From NCBI RefSeq assembly GCF_001641825.1, contig NZ_LRFH01000001.1, positions 1 through 57,760 on the forward strand: DNA of 57,760 nucleotides. Reading direction: 5' to 3'. Origin of the DNA: Guyparkeria sp. WRN-7 (GTDB lineage: Bacteria > Pseudomonadota > Gammaproteobacteria > Halothiobacillales > Halothiobacillaceae). Made by a program: the position numbers and the translations under genes. Position 1 is the first letter of the stretch; each line of letters begins with the position of its first letter. Below are positions 38,426-49,259 of this stretch, in pieces. Under the pieces are notes generated by a model. It was not told the DNA's origin, searched no databases, and worked only from the letters and a program-made list of their open reading frames with translations.

Positions 38426-39907
38426 TCAGTCGACGGAAATCACGTCCCCGACACGCACGATCTTCATCGCGTTGGTGCCACCCATCTGGCCCATCAGGTC
38501 ACCCTTGGTGATGATGACCAGATCACCTTCATCGAGCGTCTCCATCTGCTGCAGGCTGTCGATGATCATGCGGTTGACCTCCGCATGGTCGGTCGACGGC
38601 ACCGGGAAGTGGACCGCCTGCACGCCGCGGTAGAGACTGACGCGACGCGCGGTCTCCTCGGCACGGGTGAAGGTGTAGATCGGGATGTCGGTATCGACGC
38701 GCGACATCCACAGCGGCGTGGCACCCGACTCGGACAGGGCGACGATCGCCGCGACCGAGAGGTGGTTGGCCGTGTAGATCGCGGAGTACGCGACCGCCTG
38801 GTCGATCCGCTCGAAGGGCACGTCCAGCGGCGGCGCACTCTTCTTCGACTCGATCTGGTACTCGGCCCGATGACAGACCCGCGACATGGTCTCGACCACG
38901 CGCACCGGGTACTTGCCCGCCGCAGTCTCCGCCGAGAGCATCACCGCGTCCGTGCCGTCGAGCACCGCGTTGGCCACGTCGAACACCTCGGCCCGGGTCG
39001 GGATCGGGTTGTCGATCATGGTCTCCATCATCTGGGTCGCGGTGATGACGGGACGGTTGAGCTCCTTGGCAATCTGGATGAAGGCCTTCTGCACGGCCGG
39101 CAGTTCGGCATCGCCGATCTCCACGCCCAGGTCGCCGCGGGCGATCATGATCGCATCACTGGCCTGGGTGATCTCGCGAATGCAGTCGACCGCCTCGGCC
39201 CGCTCGATCTTCGAGACGATGTGCGCGCGGCAACCGGCTTCCTGAAGCAGACGACGTGCCTCGTGGATGTCCTCGCCCGAACGCGGGAAGGAGACCGCGA
39301 TGTAGTCGACACCGATCTGGGCGGCCGACTTGATGTCGGCACGGTCCTTCTCGGTGATCGCCGGTGCGGACAGGCCGCCGCCCTGGCGGTTGATGCCCTT
39401 GTTGTTGGACAGCATGCCGCCAACGGTGACCGTGGTGTGGACCTGGTTGCCCTGGACCTTGTCGACCTTGAGGACGATGCGGCCGTCGTCGAGCAGCAGG
39501 ATGTCACCCGGGCGCGAGTCGGAGACCAGCGCCTTGTAGGTGATCCCGACCTTGGTCTCGTCACCGCTGTCCGGATCGAGGTCGGCATCAAGGGTGAACG
39601 GCGCGCCCTTTTCGAGCTCCACCTTGCCGTCCTTGAAACGGTCGATGCGGATCTTCGGCCCCTGCAGGTCACCCAGAACGGCGACGTAGCGCCCTTCGGC
39701 AGCAGCGGCCTCGCGCACCAGGTCCGCGCGACGCTGGTGGTCGGCGGCCTTGCCATGGGAGAAGTTGAGGCGCACGACGTCGATGCCGGCACGGACCAGC
39801 TCGGTAATCGTGGCCAGGTCGTCACTCGCCGGCCCCAGCGTCGCGACGATTTTCGTGCGGCGCTGGGCGGGGAGGTGCTCGGTGGACTCGGATGCGTGCA
39901 TGGTCAT
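38426..39907 (-). CDS. pyk: Pyruvate kinase
   Basis: Pyruvate kinase transfers phosphate from phosphoenolpyruvate to ADP. The 493-residue protein has RLNFSHG (about residues 46-52), the catalytic lysine in SKIERAEAV (about 237), metal ligands E and D in IMIARGDLGVEIG and the signature TATQMMETMIDNPIPTRAE. The C-terminal regulatory domain is complete. Its ATG shares one base with the pgk stop (TGATG); a second ATG two codons in is an alternative. Pyruvate kinase between pgk and fba is the order in several autotroph cbb clusters. Confidence 0.97.
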   Translation of the reverse strand: MTMHASESTEHLPAQRRTKIVATLGPASDDLATITELVRAGIDVVRLNFSHGKAADHQRRADLVREAAAAEGRYVAVLGDLQGPKIRIDRFKDGKVELEKGAPFTLDADLDPDSGDETKVGITYKALVSDSRPGDILLLDDGRIVLKVDKVQGNQVHTTVTVGGMLSNNKGINRQGGGLSAPAITEKDRADIKSAAQIGVDYIAVSFPRSGEDIHEARRLLQEAGCRAHIVSKIERAEAVDCIREITQASDAIMIARGDLGVEIGDAELPAVQKAFIQIAKELNRPVITATQMMETMIDNPIPTRAEVFDVANAVLDGTDAVMLSAETAAGKYPVRVVETMSRVCHRAEYQIESKKSAPPLDVPFERIDQAVAYSAIYTANHLSVAAIVALSESGATPLWMSRVDTDIPIYTFTRAEETARRVSLYRGVQAVHFPVPSTDHAEVNRMIIDSLQQMETLDEGDLVIITKGDLMGQMGGTNAMKIVRVGDVISVD

Positions 39908-41091
39908 CAGCCCTTCGCGCGCTCTTCGAGCATCGCCACGGCCGGCAGGGTCTTGCCTTCCAGGAACTCGAGGAACGCACCGCCGGCGGTCGAGATGTAG
40001 CTGACCTTGTCGTAGATGTCGTACTTCTGGATCGCCGCGATGGTGTCGCCGCCGCCGGCCAGGGTGAACGCCTTGGTGTCGGCGATCGCCTGGGAGAGAC
40101 GCTTGGTGCCGTCACCGAACTGGTCGAACTCGAATACGCCGACCGGGCCGTTCCAGACGACGGTACCGGCGTTCTCGATGATCTTGGCCAGCTCCTCGGC
40201 GCTCTCCGGGCCGATGTCGAAGATCATGTCGTCGTCGGCGACGTCCTCGACACGCTTGAGCACGGCCGGCTCGTTCTCGTCGAACTTCTTGCCGACGACC
40301 ACGTCGGTCGGCATCGGGATGCTGGCGCCATTGCTCTTGAGCTTGTCCATCAGCGCCTTCGCGGTCGGGACCAGGTCGTCCTCGCACAGCGAGTTGCCAA
40401 CGCCGTGACCGGCGGCCTTGACGAAGGTGTTCGCGATGCCGCCACCGACGATCAGCTGGTCGACCTTGGCAGCCAGCGCCTCGAGGACGGTCAGCTTGGT
40501 GGAAACCTTGGAGCCGCCAACGATCGCGACCATCGGGCGGGCCGGGTTGGCCAGCGCCTTGGTCAGCGCCTCGAGCTCTTCGGTCAGCAGGGTGCCGGCA
40601 CAGGCAACCGGAGCGAACCGGCCCACGCCATGGGTGGAGGCCTGGGCGCGGTGGGCGGTGCCGAAGGCATCCATGACGAACACGTCGCACAAGGCGGCAT
40701 ACTGCTTCGACAGCGCCTCGTCGTTTTTCTTCTCGCCGGCGTTGAAGCGGACGTTCTCCAGCATGACGACTTCACCCTCGCCGACCTCGACGTCCTTGCC
40801 CAGGTAGTCGCGCACCAGGCGGACTTCACGGCCGAGCTTGTCGCCCAGGTCCTTGGCGACCGGGGCAAGCGAATCGCCCTCGGAGAATTCGCCCTCGGTC
40901 GGGCGACCCAGGTGCGAGGTCACCATGACCTTGGCGCCCTGGTCGAGCGCGGCCTTGATGGTCGACAGCGACGCGGTGATGCGGGCATCGGAAGTGACCT
41001 TGCCGTCCTTGACCGGCACGTTCAGGTCGGCGCGGATCAGCACGCGCTTGCCGGCAAGATCGAGATCAGTCATGCGGATGACGTTAGCCAT
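39907..41091 (-). CDS. pgk: Phosphoglycerate kinase
   Basis: Pgk interconverts 1,3-bisphosphoglycerate and 3-phosphoglycerate. The 394-residue protein has the substrate-binding [13 protein letters not shown] (about residues 18-30), [10 protein letters not shown], the hinge region [15 protein letters not shown] (about 205-219) and nucleotide-binding [26 protein letters not shown] near the C-terminus is the conserved phosphate-binding loop. It is preceded by a hairpin terminator at 41193-41225 between it and gap, so its expression relative to gap may be tuned. Confidence 0.98.
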   Translation of the reverse strand: MANVIRMTDLDLAGKRVLIRADLNVPVKDGKVTSDARITASLSTIKAALDQGAKVMVTSHLGRPTEGEFSEGDSLAPVAKDLGDKLGREVRLVRDYLGKDVEVGEGEVVMLENVRFNAGEKKNDEALSKQYAALCDVFVMDAFGTAHRAQASTHGVGRFAPVACAGTLLTEELEALTKALANPARPMVAIVGGSKVSTKLTVLEALAAKVDQLIVGGGIANTFVKAAGHGVGNSLCEDDLVPTAKALMDKLKSNGASIPMPTDVVVGKKFDENEPAVLKRVEDVADDDMIFDIGPESAEELAKIIENAGTVVWNGPVGVFEFDQFGDGTKRLSQAIADTKAFTLAGGGDTIAAIQKYDIYDKVSYISTAGGAFLEFLEGKTLPAVAMLEERAKG

Positions 41092-41192
41092 GAATAGCTC
41101 CTCAATGAGACAGGTAGAAATGAAAGCGGTAAGGGCTGGGGACCCTGCTGGTCACCAATCCTTACGGCTTTCCTTCAACGGTTGGCCGTCGA

Positions 41193-41225
41193 AGAAAAAC
41201 GGGTGAGGAAAACCCCCACCCGTTA
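41193..41225 (-). terminator. Terminator-like hairpin between gap and pgk
   Basis: On the minus strand AACGGGTG and CACCCGTT form an 8-bp stem around an 11-base loop, followed by TTTTCTTC. It lies ten bases after the gap stop and about 100 before the pgk ATG. It may act as an attenuator giving more gap than pgk mRNA. Confidence 0.65.
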
Positions 41226-41234
41226 TCGTCGTGG

Positions 41235-42269
<1,035 letters not shown>

Positions 42270-42272
42270 TCA

Positions 42273-42301
42273 GGGCGCATGCGTGAGATTCACATGCGCC
42301 C
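42273..42301. repeat. Perfect 9-bp inverted repeat between tkt and gap
   Basis: GGGCGCATG (42273-42281) and its complement (42293-42301) could form a stable hairpin in the tkt-gap intergenic RNA. No U-run follows on the minus strand. An RNA-processing or stability element is likelier than termination. Confidence 0.55.
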
Positions 42302-42325
42302 GGAAACGGTTGACGCGACCGCGGA

Positions 42326-44314
42326 TCAGCCCAGCTTGCGGGCTTCCTCGGCGACGCGATCGGCGGTGAAGCCGAAGAACTCGAACAGGTCGCCGGCCGG
42401 GGCGGACTCGCCGAAGGTGTCCAGACCGAACACCTTGCCGTCGCAGCCGACGTACTTGTACCAGCCCTGGGTGACGCCGGCCTCGATGGCCATGCGCTTG
42501 GTCACGCTGCTCGGCAGCACGGACTCGCGGTAAGCCTCGTCCTGGGCGTCGAAGGCCTCGACGCACGGCATGGAAACCACGCGCACCTTCTGGTCCGACA
42601 GCTTCTCGGCCGCGTCCATCGCCAGGCCGACTTCAGAGCCGGTGGCGATCAGGATCAGGTCCGGCGTGCCGTCGCAGTCCTTCAGGATGTAACCGCCCTT
42701 CTCGATGTTGGCGATCTGCTCGGCAGTGCGCTCCTGGTGCGGCAGGCCCTGACGCGAGAAGACCAGCGAGGTCGGCGCGTCGCGACGGATGATCGCGCGC
42801 TTCCAGGCCACCGCGGTCTCGACCGCGTCGCAGGGACGCCAGGTCTGCATGCGCGGGATCAGGCGCATGGTGCCGATCTGCTCGACCGGCTGGTGGGTCG
42901 GGCCGTCTTCGCCCAGCCCGATGGAGTCGTGGGTGTAGACGAAGATCGAGCCGATCTTCATCAGGCCGGCCATGCGCAGCGCGTTACGGGCGTACTCCGA
43001 GAACATCAGGAAGGTGCCGGCATACGGCAGCAGGCCGCCGTGCAGCACCATGCCGTTCATGATGGCGCTCATGCCGAACTCGCGCACGCCGTAGTGGATG
43101 TAGTTGGCATCCGACTCGGTGGCGGTCAGCGCGGTGCAGCCCTTCCAGGTGGTCAGGTTGGACGGCGCGAGGTCCGCCGAACCGCCGACCAGCTCCGGCA
43201 GCATGTCGGCCAGACCGGTGATCACGGCCTGCGAGGCCTTGCGCGAGGCGATGCTCTCGCCCTTGGCGTCGATCTCCTTGATCAGCGCGTCCATCTTGTC
43301 GCTGAAGTCGGCCGGCAGGTCGCCGTTGAGGCGACGCTTGAGCTCGGCAGCTTCGGCCGGGAAGGCCTTCTCGTAGGCAGCGAAGGTCTCGTTCCACTCG
43401 GCCTCGGCCTTCGCACCCTTCTCGGAGGCGTCCCAGCCGGCGTAGACGTCGTCCGGGATGACGAACGGCTCGTGGCTCCAGCCGATGTTCTCGCGGGTGG
43501 CCTTGACTTCGGCATCGCCCAGAGCGGCGCCGTGGCAGTCGTGGGTGCCGCAGAGGTTCGGCGCACCGAAGCCGATGACGGTCTTGGTGCAGATCAGGGT
43601 CGGCTTGTCGTTGACCGAACGGGCCTCGCGGATGGCCGCATCGATGGCGTCGGCGTCATGGCCGTCGACGTCGCTGACCACGTGCCAGCCGTAGGACTCG
43701 AAGCGCTTCGGCGTGTCGTCGGTGAACCAGCCCTCGACGTGACCGTCGATGGAGATGCCGTTGTCGTCGTAGAAGGCGACCAGCTTGCCAAGACCCAGGG
43801 TGCCCGCCAGCGAGCAGGCCTCGTGGGAAATGCCTTCCATCAGGCAGCCGTCACCCAGGAAGCAGTAGGTGTAGTGATCGACGACCTTGTGGCCCGGCTT
43901 GTTGAACTGGCCGGCCAGCATCTTCTCGGCAATCGCCATGCCCACGGCATTGGTAATGCCCTGGCCGAGCGGACCGGTGGTGGTCTCGACACCCGGGGTG
44001 TAGCCGTACTCCGGGTGACCCGGGGTCTTGGAGTGCAGCTGACGGAAGTTCTTCAGCTCTTCCATCGGCAGCTCGTAGCCGGTCAGGTGAAGCAGAGAGT
44101 AGATCAGCATCGAGCCGTGGCCGTTGGAGAGAACGAAGCGGTCACGGTTCGGCCATTCCGGGTTCTTCGGGTTGTGGTGCATGTAGTCGTTCCACAGCAC
44201 CTCGGCGATGTCCGCCATGCCCATGGGGGCGCCCGGGTGACCCGAATTCGCCTTCTGTACGGCGTCCATGCTCAACGCGCGAATCGCGTTGGCAAGCTCT
44301 CTACGTGTCGACAT
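42326..44314 (-). CDS. tkt: Transketolase
   Basis: Transketolase moves two-carbon units between sugar phosphates in the Calvin and pentose phosphate cycles, using thiamine diphosphate. From the ATG at 44314 (GGAG seven bases upstream) it has 662 residues. The ThDP-binding [13 protein letters not shown] (about residues 155-167), DDNGISIDG, and the pyrimidine-domain [19 protein letters not shown] are present. It is the first gene of tkt-gap-pgk-pyk-fba, with a leader of about 100 bases containing a stable hairpin (about 44351-44386). Confidence 0.97.
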   Translation of the reverse strand: MSTRRELANAIRALSMDAVQKANSGHPGAPMGMADIAEVLWNDYMHHNPKNPEWPNRDRFVLSNGHGSMLIYSLLHLTGYELPMEELKNFRQLHSKTPGHPEYGYTPGVETTTGPLGQGITNAVGMAIAEKMLAGQFNKPGHKVVDHYTYCFLGDGCLMEGISHEACSLAGTLGLGKLVAFYDDNGISIDGHVEGWFTDDTPKRFESYGWHVVSDVDGHDADAIDAAIREARSVNDKPTLICTKTVIGFGAPNLCGTHDCHGAALGDAEVKATRENIGWSHEPFVIPDDVYAGWDASEKGAKAEAEWNETFAAYEKAFPAEAAELKRRLNGDLPADFSDKMDALIKEIDAKGESIASRKASQAVITGLADMLPELVGGSADLAPSNLTTWKGCTALTATESDANYIHYGVREFGMSAIMNGMVLHGGLLPYAGTFLMFSEYARNALRMAGLMKIGSIFVYTHDSIGLGEDGPTHQPVEQIGTMRLIPRMQTWRPCDAVETAVAWKRAIIRRDAPTSLVFSRQGLPHQERTAEQIANIEKGGYILKDCDGTPDLILIATGSEVGLAMDAAEKLSDQKVRVVSMPCVEAFDAQDEAYRESVLPSSVTKRMAIEAGVTQGWYKYVGCDGKVFGLDTFGESAPAGDLFEFFGFTADRVAEEARKLG

Positions 44315-44418
44315 AAAACACTCCAAAGGGTTGAAAAAGAAGCGATTCTGGGCGCCGTGTGCATTGCGCACGCAGCCGTCGGCGCCTTGCCACGAGGCAG
44401 GCGCGGAAGTTGCGCGAC

Positions 44419-44447
44419 ATTGTCCCCAAAACCCTCACGCAAGGCAA
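44419..44447 (-). promoter_or_regulatory. Candidate promoter of the tkt operon
   Basis: On the minus strand TTGCCT (plus-strand 44442-44447) and GACAAT (44419-44424) are 17 bases apart, giving a 5' leader of about 100 bases before tkt. No CbbR-type operator can be called by eye. Confidence 0.45.
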
Positions 44448-44516
44448 CCACCCCGGATATCAATCACTTAGGGCGGCGAAGCGTTCGGATTGGCAGGCGG
44501 CTTCGGCGGGGCCGGC

Positions 44517-45071
44517 TCAGCCCTCGCGCCACTTGATCGAGCAGCCCATCGAGGGCACCTGCTCTTCCGGGCCGCGACCGGTCTCGGCGACCTGCTTCAT
44601 CGCCTCGAACAGCTCGCGCGGCGCGTCCGGCTCGACCTCCTTGCGCGAGGCATCCAGCCGGCCGCGGTACTGCAGCGCAAGATCGGCGTTGTAGCCGAAG
44701 AAGTCGGGGGTGCAGACGGCACCGTAGGCCTTGGCCACCGCCTGCGACTCGTCGACAAGGTAGGGAAACGGGAACTTGTGTGCCTCGGCGACCCGCTTCA
44801 TGTTCTCGGGCGAGTCCTCGGGATAGTCGCTCGGGTCGTTCGACATGATTGCGACGGTATTCACGCCCAGATCCTTGAGCTCGCGGGCATCGCGGACGAT
44901 GCGATCCAGCACCGCCTTGACGTAGGGGCAGTGATTACAGATGAACATCACCAGGGTGCCCTTCTCGCCACGGACGTCCGCCAGCCGCCAGATACGACCC
45001 TCGGTGTCCGGGAGGGCGAAATCGACGGCAGGCCGACCAAAATCACAGACTGGGGTTTCCGTGCGCGCCAT
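44517..45071 (-). CDS. Thioredoxin-fold protein (AhpC/TSA-like, CxxC)
   Basis: A 184-residue cytoplasmic thioredoxin-like protein of the AhpC/TSA clan. It has CNHCPYV (C45, C48) at the start of the first helix and the family block VNTVAIMSNDPSDYPEDSPENM. The order beta-CxxC-helix and the VAKAYGAVCTPDFFGYN cis-Pro region (about 120-135) are normal. Such proteins are thiol oxidoreductases or peroxiredoxin-like, of unknown partner. The ATG at 45071 has GGAGG nine bases upstream, excluding the longer open frame to 45692. It is divergent from the PhnD-like gene; the 255 bases between hold promoters I cannot place with confidence. Confidence 0.88.
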   Translation of the reverse strand: MARTETPVCDFGRPAVDFALPDTEGRIWRLADVRGEKGTLVMFICNHCPYVKAVLDRIVRDARELKDLGVNTVAIMSNDPSDYPEDSPENMKRVAEAHKFPFPYLVDESQAVAKAYGAVCTPDFFGYNADLALQYRGRLDASRKEVEPDAPRELFEAMKQVAETGRGPEEQVPSMGCSIKWREG

Positions 45072-45326
45072 GAAAACAACCTCCTTCGAGTCAAATGGAA
45101 TCGATAACAAGAGTGTCGCACGCTTGGCGGACAGTATCTCAAGCCCCGGGCCTCGTCGCGCGCGGTTGACCTGTGGTATTTTCGGCCCACCCGACCGGCA
45201 CCTGCCCGACGCGTTTATGCCGGGCGCCGGGCGGACAACACCGAATCGGGCGAACCAGCCCACAAGCCGGCGACAGACCGGACAAACAAGAATGACGATA
45301 CGACCAAGGACCAGGAGAACCCATTC

Positions 45327-46193
45327 ATGACCGCGCCCTCGCGACCCATCCCCGCCGGCCAGCCAAAAAAGCCCGCCACCCGCACCAACGGATTTCGTCA
45401 CCTCGCCTCGCTCCTGGTCGGCGCCGTCGCCCTGCTGATCGCCGCACTGCCAGCGCGTGCCGCCGAACCCCTGCAGATGGCGATCGCCCCGTTCCTGCCC
45501 GAAAGCGAACTGAGCGAGGTCTACACACCGGTCGCCGAATACCTGAGCCGGCGCCTCGGGCAGACCGTCGAACTGAAACTGTTCCCCAACTACCTGTCCT
45601 TCTGGGAGGCCACGCGCGGCGGCTCGGAGTTCGACATCGCACTCGACGCCGCACCGGTTACCGACTTCCGGGTGCAGCGTCAGGACTGGCAAGTCGTGGC
45701 GCGCTTCGACGGCGAGGTCACCCAGTCGCTGGTCACCCGCGACGACGACCTGGTGCTCTCGCCCAAGGAGCTGGTGAACAAGCGGGTGGCTGTCCAGCCC
45801 TCGCCGTCGGTGGGCGCGCTGGTGCTCTACCAGCTGTTCCCGAATCCGGTCCAGCAGCCGACGCTGGTATTCGAGCAGACCAACCGTGACGTCGCCACGG
45901 CCGTCCTCGAAGGCAAGGCCCGCGCCGGCGTGATCCCCACCCCTCTAGTCGGCGGCTATACCGGGCTGTACCCGGTAGTAACCACCGAACCGCTGCCGTT
46001 TCTGGGCTTCTCGGTCTCGCCGGACGTGAACGACCGCACCCGCAAGGCACTGCAGCAGGCGCTGCTCTCGTTCCCCGAGACCGAAGAAGGTCAGCGGATC
46101 CTCGAGGAACAGAGCCTGACCGACATCGTCCCGGCGACCAATCGCTACTACGCGGGCAATGCCGAGCTGCTGGTGGGCACCTACGGCTACTGA
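45327..46193 (+). CDS. PhnD/SsuA-like periplasmic substrate-binding protein
   Basis: A 288-residue periplasmic binding protein of the phosphate/phosphite/phosphonate type. It has a Sec signal peptide (cleavage after ARA, about residue 45) and no lipobox cysteine. Family segments are TPVAEYLSRRLGQTVELKLFPNY (about 65-87), SEFDIALDAAPV, KRVAVQPSPSVGALVLY and GVIPTPLVGGY. AGGAGA lies eight bases before the ATG. No ABC permease or ATPase is adjacent, so it is an orphan. Orphan relatives also act as sensory ligand-binding proteins. Ligand unknown. Confidence 0.82.
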   Translation: MTAPSRPIPAGQPKKPATRTNGFRHLASLLVGAVALLIAALPARAAEPLQMAIAPFLPESELSEVYTPVAEYLSRRLGQTVELKLFPNYLSFWEATRGGSEFDIALDAAPVTDFRVQRQDWQVVARFDGEVTQSLVTRDDDLVLSPKELVNKRVAVQPSPSVGALVLYQLFPNPVQQPTLVFEQTNRDVATAVLEGKARAGVIPTPLVGGYTGLYPVVTTEPLPFLGFSVSPDVNDRTRKALQQALLSFPETEEGQRILEEQSLTDIVPATNRYYAGNAELLVGTYGY

Positions 46194-46301
46194 ACCTCGA
46201 CGAAAGCTGTGCCATGATCCAGCCCCAGCCGGGCGCGCCAGCGTGCCCGGCGGCACCGTTTCACTGATTCCACCATCCTGCACGCGAGAGGCCTGCACGC
46301 C

Positions 46302-47474
46302 ATGAGCGCCACCGACCCGAAGCGCCACCTGTTCACTTCCGAATCGGTCTCCAAGGGCCATCCGGACAAGATCGCCGACCAGATCAGCGATGCGATCCTC
46401 GACGCCATCCTCGAACAGGATCCGCGGGCCCGGGTGGCCTGCGAGGCGCTGGTGAAGACTGGTTTCGTGGTGCTCGCCGGCGAGGTCACCACCTCCGCGT
46501 GGGTGGACGTCGACGAGCTGGTGCGCGAGGTGATCGTCGACATCGGCTACACCAGCTCGGAGCTGGGTTTCGACGGCCACACCTGCGGCGTGCTCAACGC
46601 GATCGGCAAGCAGTCCTCCGACATCGCCCAGGGCGTCGACCGCGAAGTGGCCGCCGAACAGGGGGCCGGCGACCAGGGGCTGATGTTCGGCTACGCCACC
46701 AACGAGACCGACGTGCTCATGCCCGCGCCGATCACCTACGCCCATCGGCTGGTGCAGCGCCAGGCAGAGGTGCGCGAGGCCGGCACCCTGCCGTGGCTGC
46801 GGCCGGATGCGAAATCGCAGGTCACCTTCCGTTACGAGGACGGCGTACCGGCGGGAATCGACGCGGTCGTGCTCTCCACCCAGCACAACCCGGACATCGG
46901 CCAGGCCGAGCTGCGGGAAGCGGTGATGGAGGAGATCATCAAGCCGGTCCTGCCGGCCGAATGGCTCGACGCCGAGACCAAGTACCACATCAACCCGACC
47001 GGCCAGTTCATCATCGGCGGACCGGTGGGCGACTGCGGTCTGACCGGGCGCAAGATCATCGTCGACACCTACGGCGGCATGGCCCGCCATGGCGGTGGCG
47101 CCTTCTCCGGCAAGGACCCCTCCAAGGTCGACCGCTCGGCCGCCTATGCCGGGCGCTACGTGGCCAAGAACATCGTTGCCGCCGGTCTCGCCGATCGCTG
47201 CGAGATCCAGATCTCCTACGCCATCGGCGTGGCCGAGCCGACCTCGATCAGCGTCGACACCTTCGGCACCGGCCACATCTCGGACGAGCGGATCACCGAG
47301 CTGGTCCGCAAGCACTTCGACCTGCGCCCCTACGGTATCCTGCAGATGCTCGACCTGGTCCGCCCGATCTACCGCAAGACCGCGGTGGGCGGGCATTTCG
47401 GCCGCGAGGAGCCGGAGTTCGCCTGGGAGCGCACCGACCGGGCCGAGGCCCTGCGCGCCGACGCCGGGCTCTGA
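46302..47474 (+). CDS. metK: S-adenosylmethionine synthetase
   Basis: MetK makes SAM from methionine and ATP. The 390-residue protein has [25 protein letters not shown] near the N-terminus (ATP and Mg sites), the mobile-loop region [11 protein letters not shown] (about residues 104-114), and the phosphate-binding [23 protein letters not shown] (about 264-286). It opens the metK-ahcY-metF run of the activated-methyl cycle. A 7-bp inverted repeat (47486-47492/47501-47507) follows the stop, without a U-run. Confidence 0.98.
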   Translation: MSATDPKRHLFTSESVSKGHPDKIADQISDAILDAILEQDPRARVACEALVKTGFVVLAGEVTTSAWVDVDELVREVIVDIGYTSSELGFDGHTCGVLNAIGKQSSDIAQGVDREVAAEQGAGDQGLMFGYATNETDVLMPAPITYAHRLVQRQAEVREAGTLPWLRPDAKSQVTFRYEDGVPAGIDAVVLSTQHNPDIGQAELREAVMEEIIKPVLPAEWLDAETKYHINPTGQFIIGGPVGDCGLTGRKIIVDTYGGMARHGGGAFSGKDPSKVDRSAAYAGRYVAKNIVAAGLADRCEIQISYAIGVAEPTSISVDTFGTGHISDERITELVRKHFDLRPYGILQMLDLVRPIYRKTAVGGHFGREEPEFAWERTDRAEALRADAGL

Positions 47475-47492
47475 TCCCGACCGGGTCCGGCC

Positions 47493-47521
47493 GTGCAGTC
47501 GGCCGGATCGCCGGTTATAAT
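47493..47521 (+). promoter_or_regulatory. Candidate promoter of the SAH riboswitch-ahcY transcript
   Basis: A perfect -10 TATAAT lies at 47516-47521; the -35 region (GTGCAG, 47493-47498, 17-base spacer) is weak. The predicted start near 47528 precedes the riboswitch at 47544, so the aptamer would be close to the 5' end of the RNA. Confidence 0.6.
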
Positions 47522-47543
47522 CCCCGACCTGACACCCGCCCGA

Positions 47544-47637
47544 CCGAGGAGCGCTGCAATCCGCCCATCGCGGATCAGGCTCGGCCGGGACGCGGCGGCC
47601 GAGGCATTCGCCCCGGCCACCCGATCAACGGCGCTCT
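47544..47637 (+). ncRNA. S-adenosylhomocysteine (SAH) riboswitch
   Basis: The leader of ahcY contains the SAH-riboswitch landmarks: GAGGAGCGCTGC, CAGGCTCGG and AACGGCGCTC in order. Helix P2 is CCGAG (47544-47548) with CTCGG (47580-47584). GAGCGC (47549-47554) pairs with GCGCTC (47631-47636). A variable GC-rich hairpin (about 47585-47618) lies between. Known family behaviour: SAH binding turns on ahcY and other methyl-cycle genes. The 120 bases from here to the ATG hold the expression platform; I cannot assign its mechanism. Confidence 0.93.
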
Positions 47638-47757
47638 TGAGAACCCCTCCCGTTCGGAACCGGGTTCGCTTTCAAGTCTCGGCTTGGACAAGAGCGGCAG
47701 CGCGCCCTCGCGTTCAAGTCGATCCATGCGAAAGACATTGACGAGGACGCGCTCACG

Positions 47758-49182
47758 ATGAATGCCGTAACCAAGCCGCACACCTTCAACGACTACAAGG
47801 TCGCCGACATCAATCTGGCCGACTGGGGTCGCCGCGAGATCCGGATCGCCGAGCGCGAGATGCCGGCATTGATCAAGATCCGCGAGAAGTACCGCGCCGA
47901 ACAGCCGCTCGCCGGCGCCCGCATTGCCGGCTGCATCCACATGACCATCCAGACCGCGGTGCTGATCGAAACCCTGATCGCGCTGGGCGCCGAGGTCCGC
48001 TGGTCCTCCTGCAACATCTTCTCCACCCAGGACCAGGCGGCGGCAGCCATCGCGGCGGCCGGCATCCCGGTATTCGCCTGGAAGGGCGAGACCGAGGAGG
48101 AGTACTGGTGGTGCGTCGAGCAGACCATCCAGGGACCGGGCGATGCCGACAATGCCTGGACGCCGAATCTTCTTTTGGACGACGGCGGCGATCTCACCGG
48201 CCTGATGCACGAGAAGTACCCGAACCTGCTCGAGGGCATCCACGGCGTCTCCGAGGAGACCACCACCGGCGTCCATCGCCTGCTGGAGATGCTGGCCGAG
48301 GGCTCGCTCAAGATCCCGGCGATCAACGTCAACGACGCGGTCACCAAGTCGAAGAACGACAACAAGTACGGCTGCCGCCACTCGCTCTCCGATGCGATCA
48401 AGCGGGCCACCGACCACCTGCTCTCCGGCAAGCAGGCACTGGTGGTCGGCTACGGCGACGTCGGCAAGGGCTCGGCCGCCTCGCTGCGCCAGGAAGGCAT
48501 GATCGTCAAGGTGAGCGAGATCGACCCAATCTGCGCCATGCAGGCCGCGATGGACGGCTTCGAGGTGGTCTCGCCGTATCGCGACGGCATCAACACCGGT
48601 GATGATGCCGGCATCGATGCTGGCCTCCTGGGCAAGATCGACCTGATCGTGACCACCACCGGCAACGTCAACGTCTGCGACGCACCGATGCTGCGCGCGC
48701 TGAAGAACGGCGCTGTCGTCTGCAACATCGGGCACTTCGACAACGAGATCGACACCGCCTACATGCGCGAGAACTGGGCCTGGGAAGAGATCAAGCCGCA
48801 GGTGCACAAGGTCTACCGCGAGTCGACCGCCGGCGGCGCATTCGATCCGGACAGCGAGAACTACCTGATCCTGCTCTCCGAGGGCCGTCTGGTGAATCTC
48901 GGCAACGCCACCGGCCACCCCAGCCGGATCATGGACGGCTCGTTCGCCAACCAGGTGCTCGCCCAGATCCACCTCTACCAGGACCGCTTCGCCGAGCTGC
49001 CGGCCGAGAAAAAGCAAGGTGCCCTGCGCGTCGAGGTACTGCCCAAGCAGCTCGACGAGGAGGTTGCCCGCTACATGGTCGAAGGCTTCGGCGGCGTGCT
49101 CACGCGCATGACCGACGACCAGGCCAAGTACCTGGGCGTACCGGCAGAAGGCCCGTTCAAGCCGGACGCGTATCGATACTGA
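47758..49182 (+). CDS. ahcY: Adenosylhomocysteinase (SAH hydrolase)
   Basis: AhcY hydrolyses SAH, the inhibitory product of SAM-dependent methyl transfer, to adenosine and homocysteine. The 474-residue protein has the NAD-binding [13 protein letters not shown] (about residues 235-247), substrate residues in [15 protein letters not shown] and [16 protein letters not shown], and ends with the conserved KPDAYRY, whose Lys/Tyr reach the neighbouring subunit's NAD. It carries the longer mid-domain insertion typical of proteobacterial enzymes. Use of AhcY, plus the SAH riboswitch, means this organism takes the one-step SAH route. Confidence 0.98.
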   Translation: MNAVTKPHTFNDYKVADINLADWGRREIRIAEREMPALIKIREKYRAEQPLAGARIAGCIHMTIQTAVLIETLIALGAEVRWSSCNIFSTQDQAAAAIAAAGIPVFAWKGETEEEYWWCVEQTIQGPGDADNAWTPNLLLDDGGDLTGLMHEKYPNLLEGIHGVSEETTTGVHRLLEMLAEGSLKIPAINVNDAVTKSKNDNKYGCRHSLSDAIKRATDHLLSGKQALVVGYGDVGKGSAASLRQEGMIVKVSEIDPICAMQAAMDGFEVVSPYRDGINTGDDAGIDAGLLGKIDLIVTTTGNVNVCDAPMLRALKNGAVVCNIGHFDNEIDTAYMRENWAWEEIKPQVHKVYRESTAGGAFDPDSENYLILLSEGRLVNLGNATGHPSRIMDGSFANQVLAQIHLYQDRFAELPAEKKQGALRVEVLPKQLDEEVARYMVEGFGGVLTRMTDDQAKYLGVPAEGPFKPDAYRY

Positions 49183-49212
49183 TTCGGCGCGGCTGATCCG
49201 GCCTGCCATGTC

Positions 49213-49235
49213 GACCCGGGTGTCATGCCCGGGTC
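49213..49235 (+). repeat. Perfect 8-bp hairpin in the ahcY-metF gap
   Basis: GACCCGGG (49213-49220) and CCCGGGTC (49228-49235) flank a seven-base loop. CACCGTTCATTTCC follows, so the U-run is poor. It lies 25 bases before metF and may be a weak terminator or a metF leader structure. Confidence 0.5.
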
Positions 49236-49259
49236 CACCGTTCATTTCCCGGAGAAATC

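Noticed and set aside
44517-45692. A fusion of the thioredoxin-fold protein with a 200-residue N-terminal extension
   Set aside because: The extension lies antisense to the PhnD-like gene and its promoter region. A strong GGAGG marks the start at 45071.
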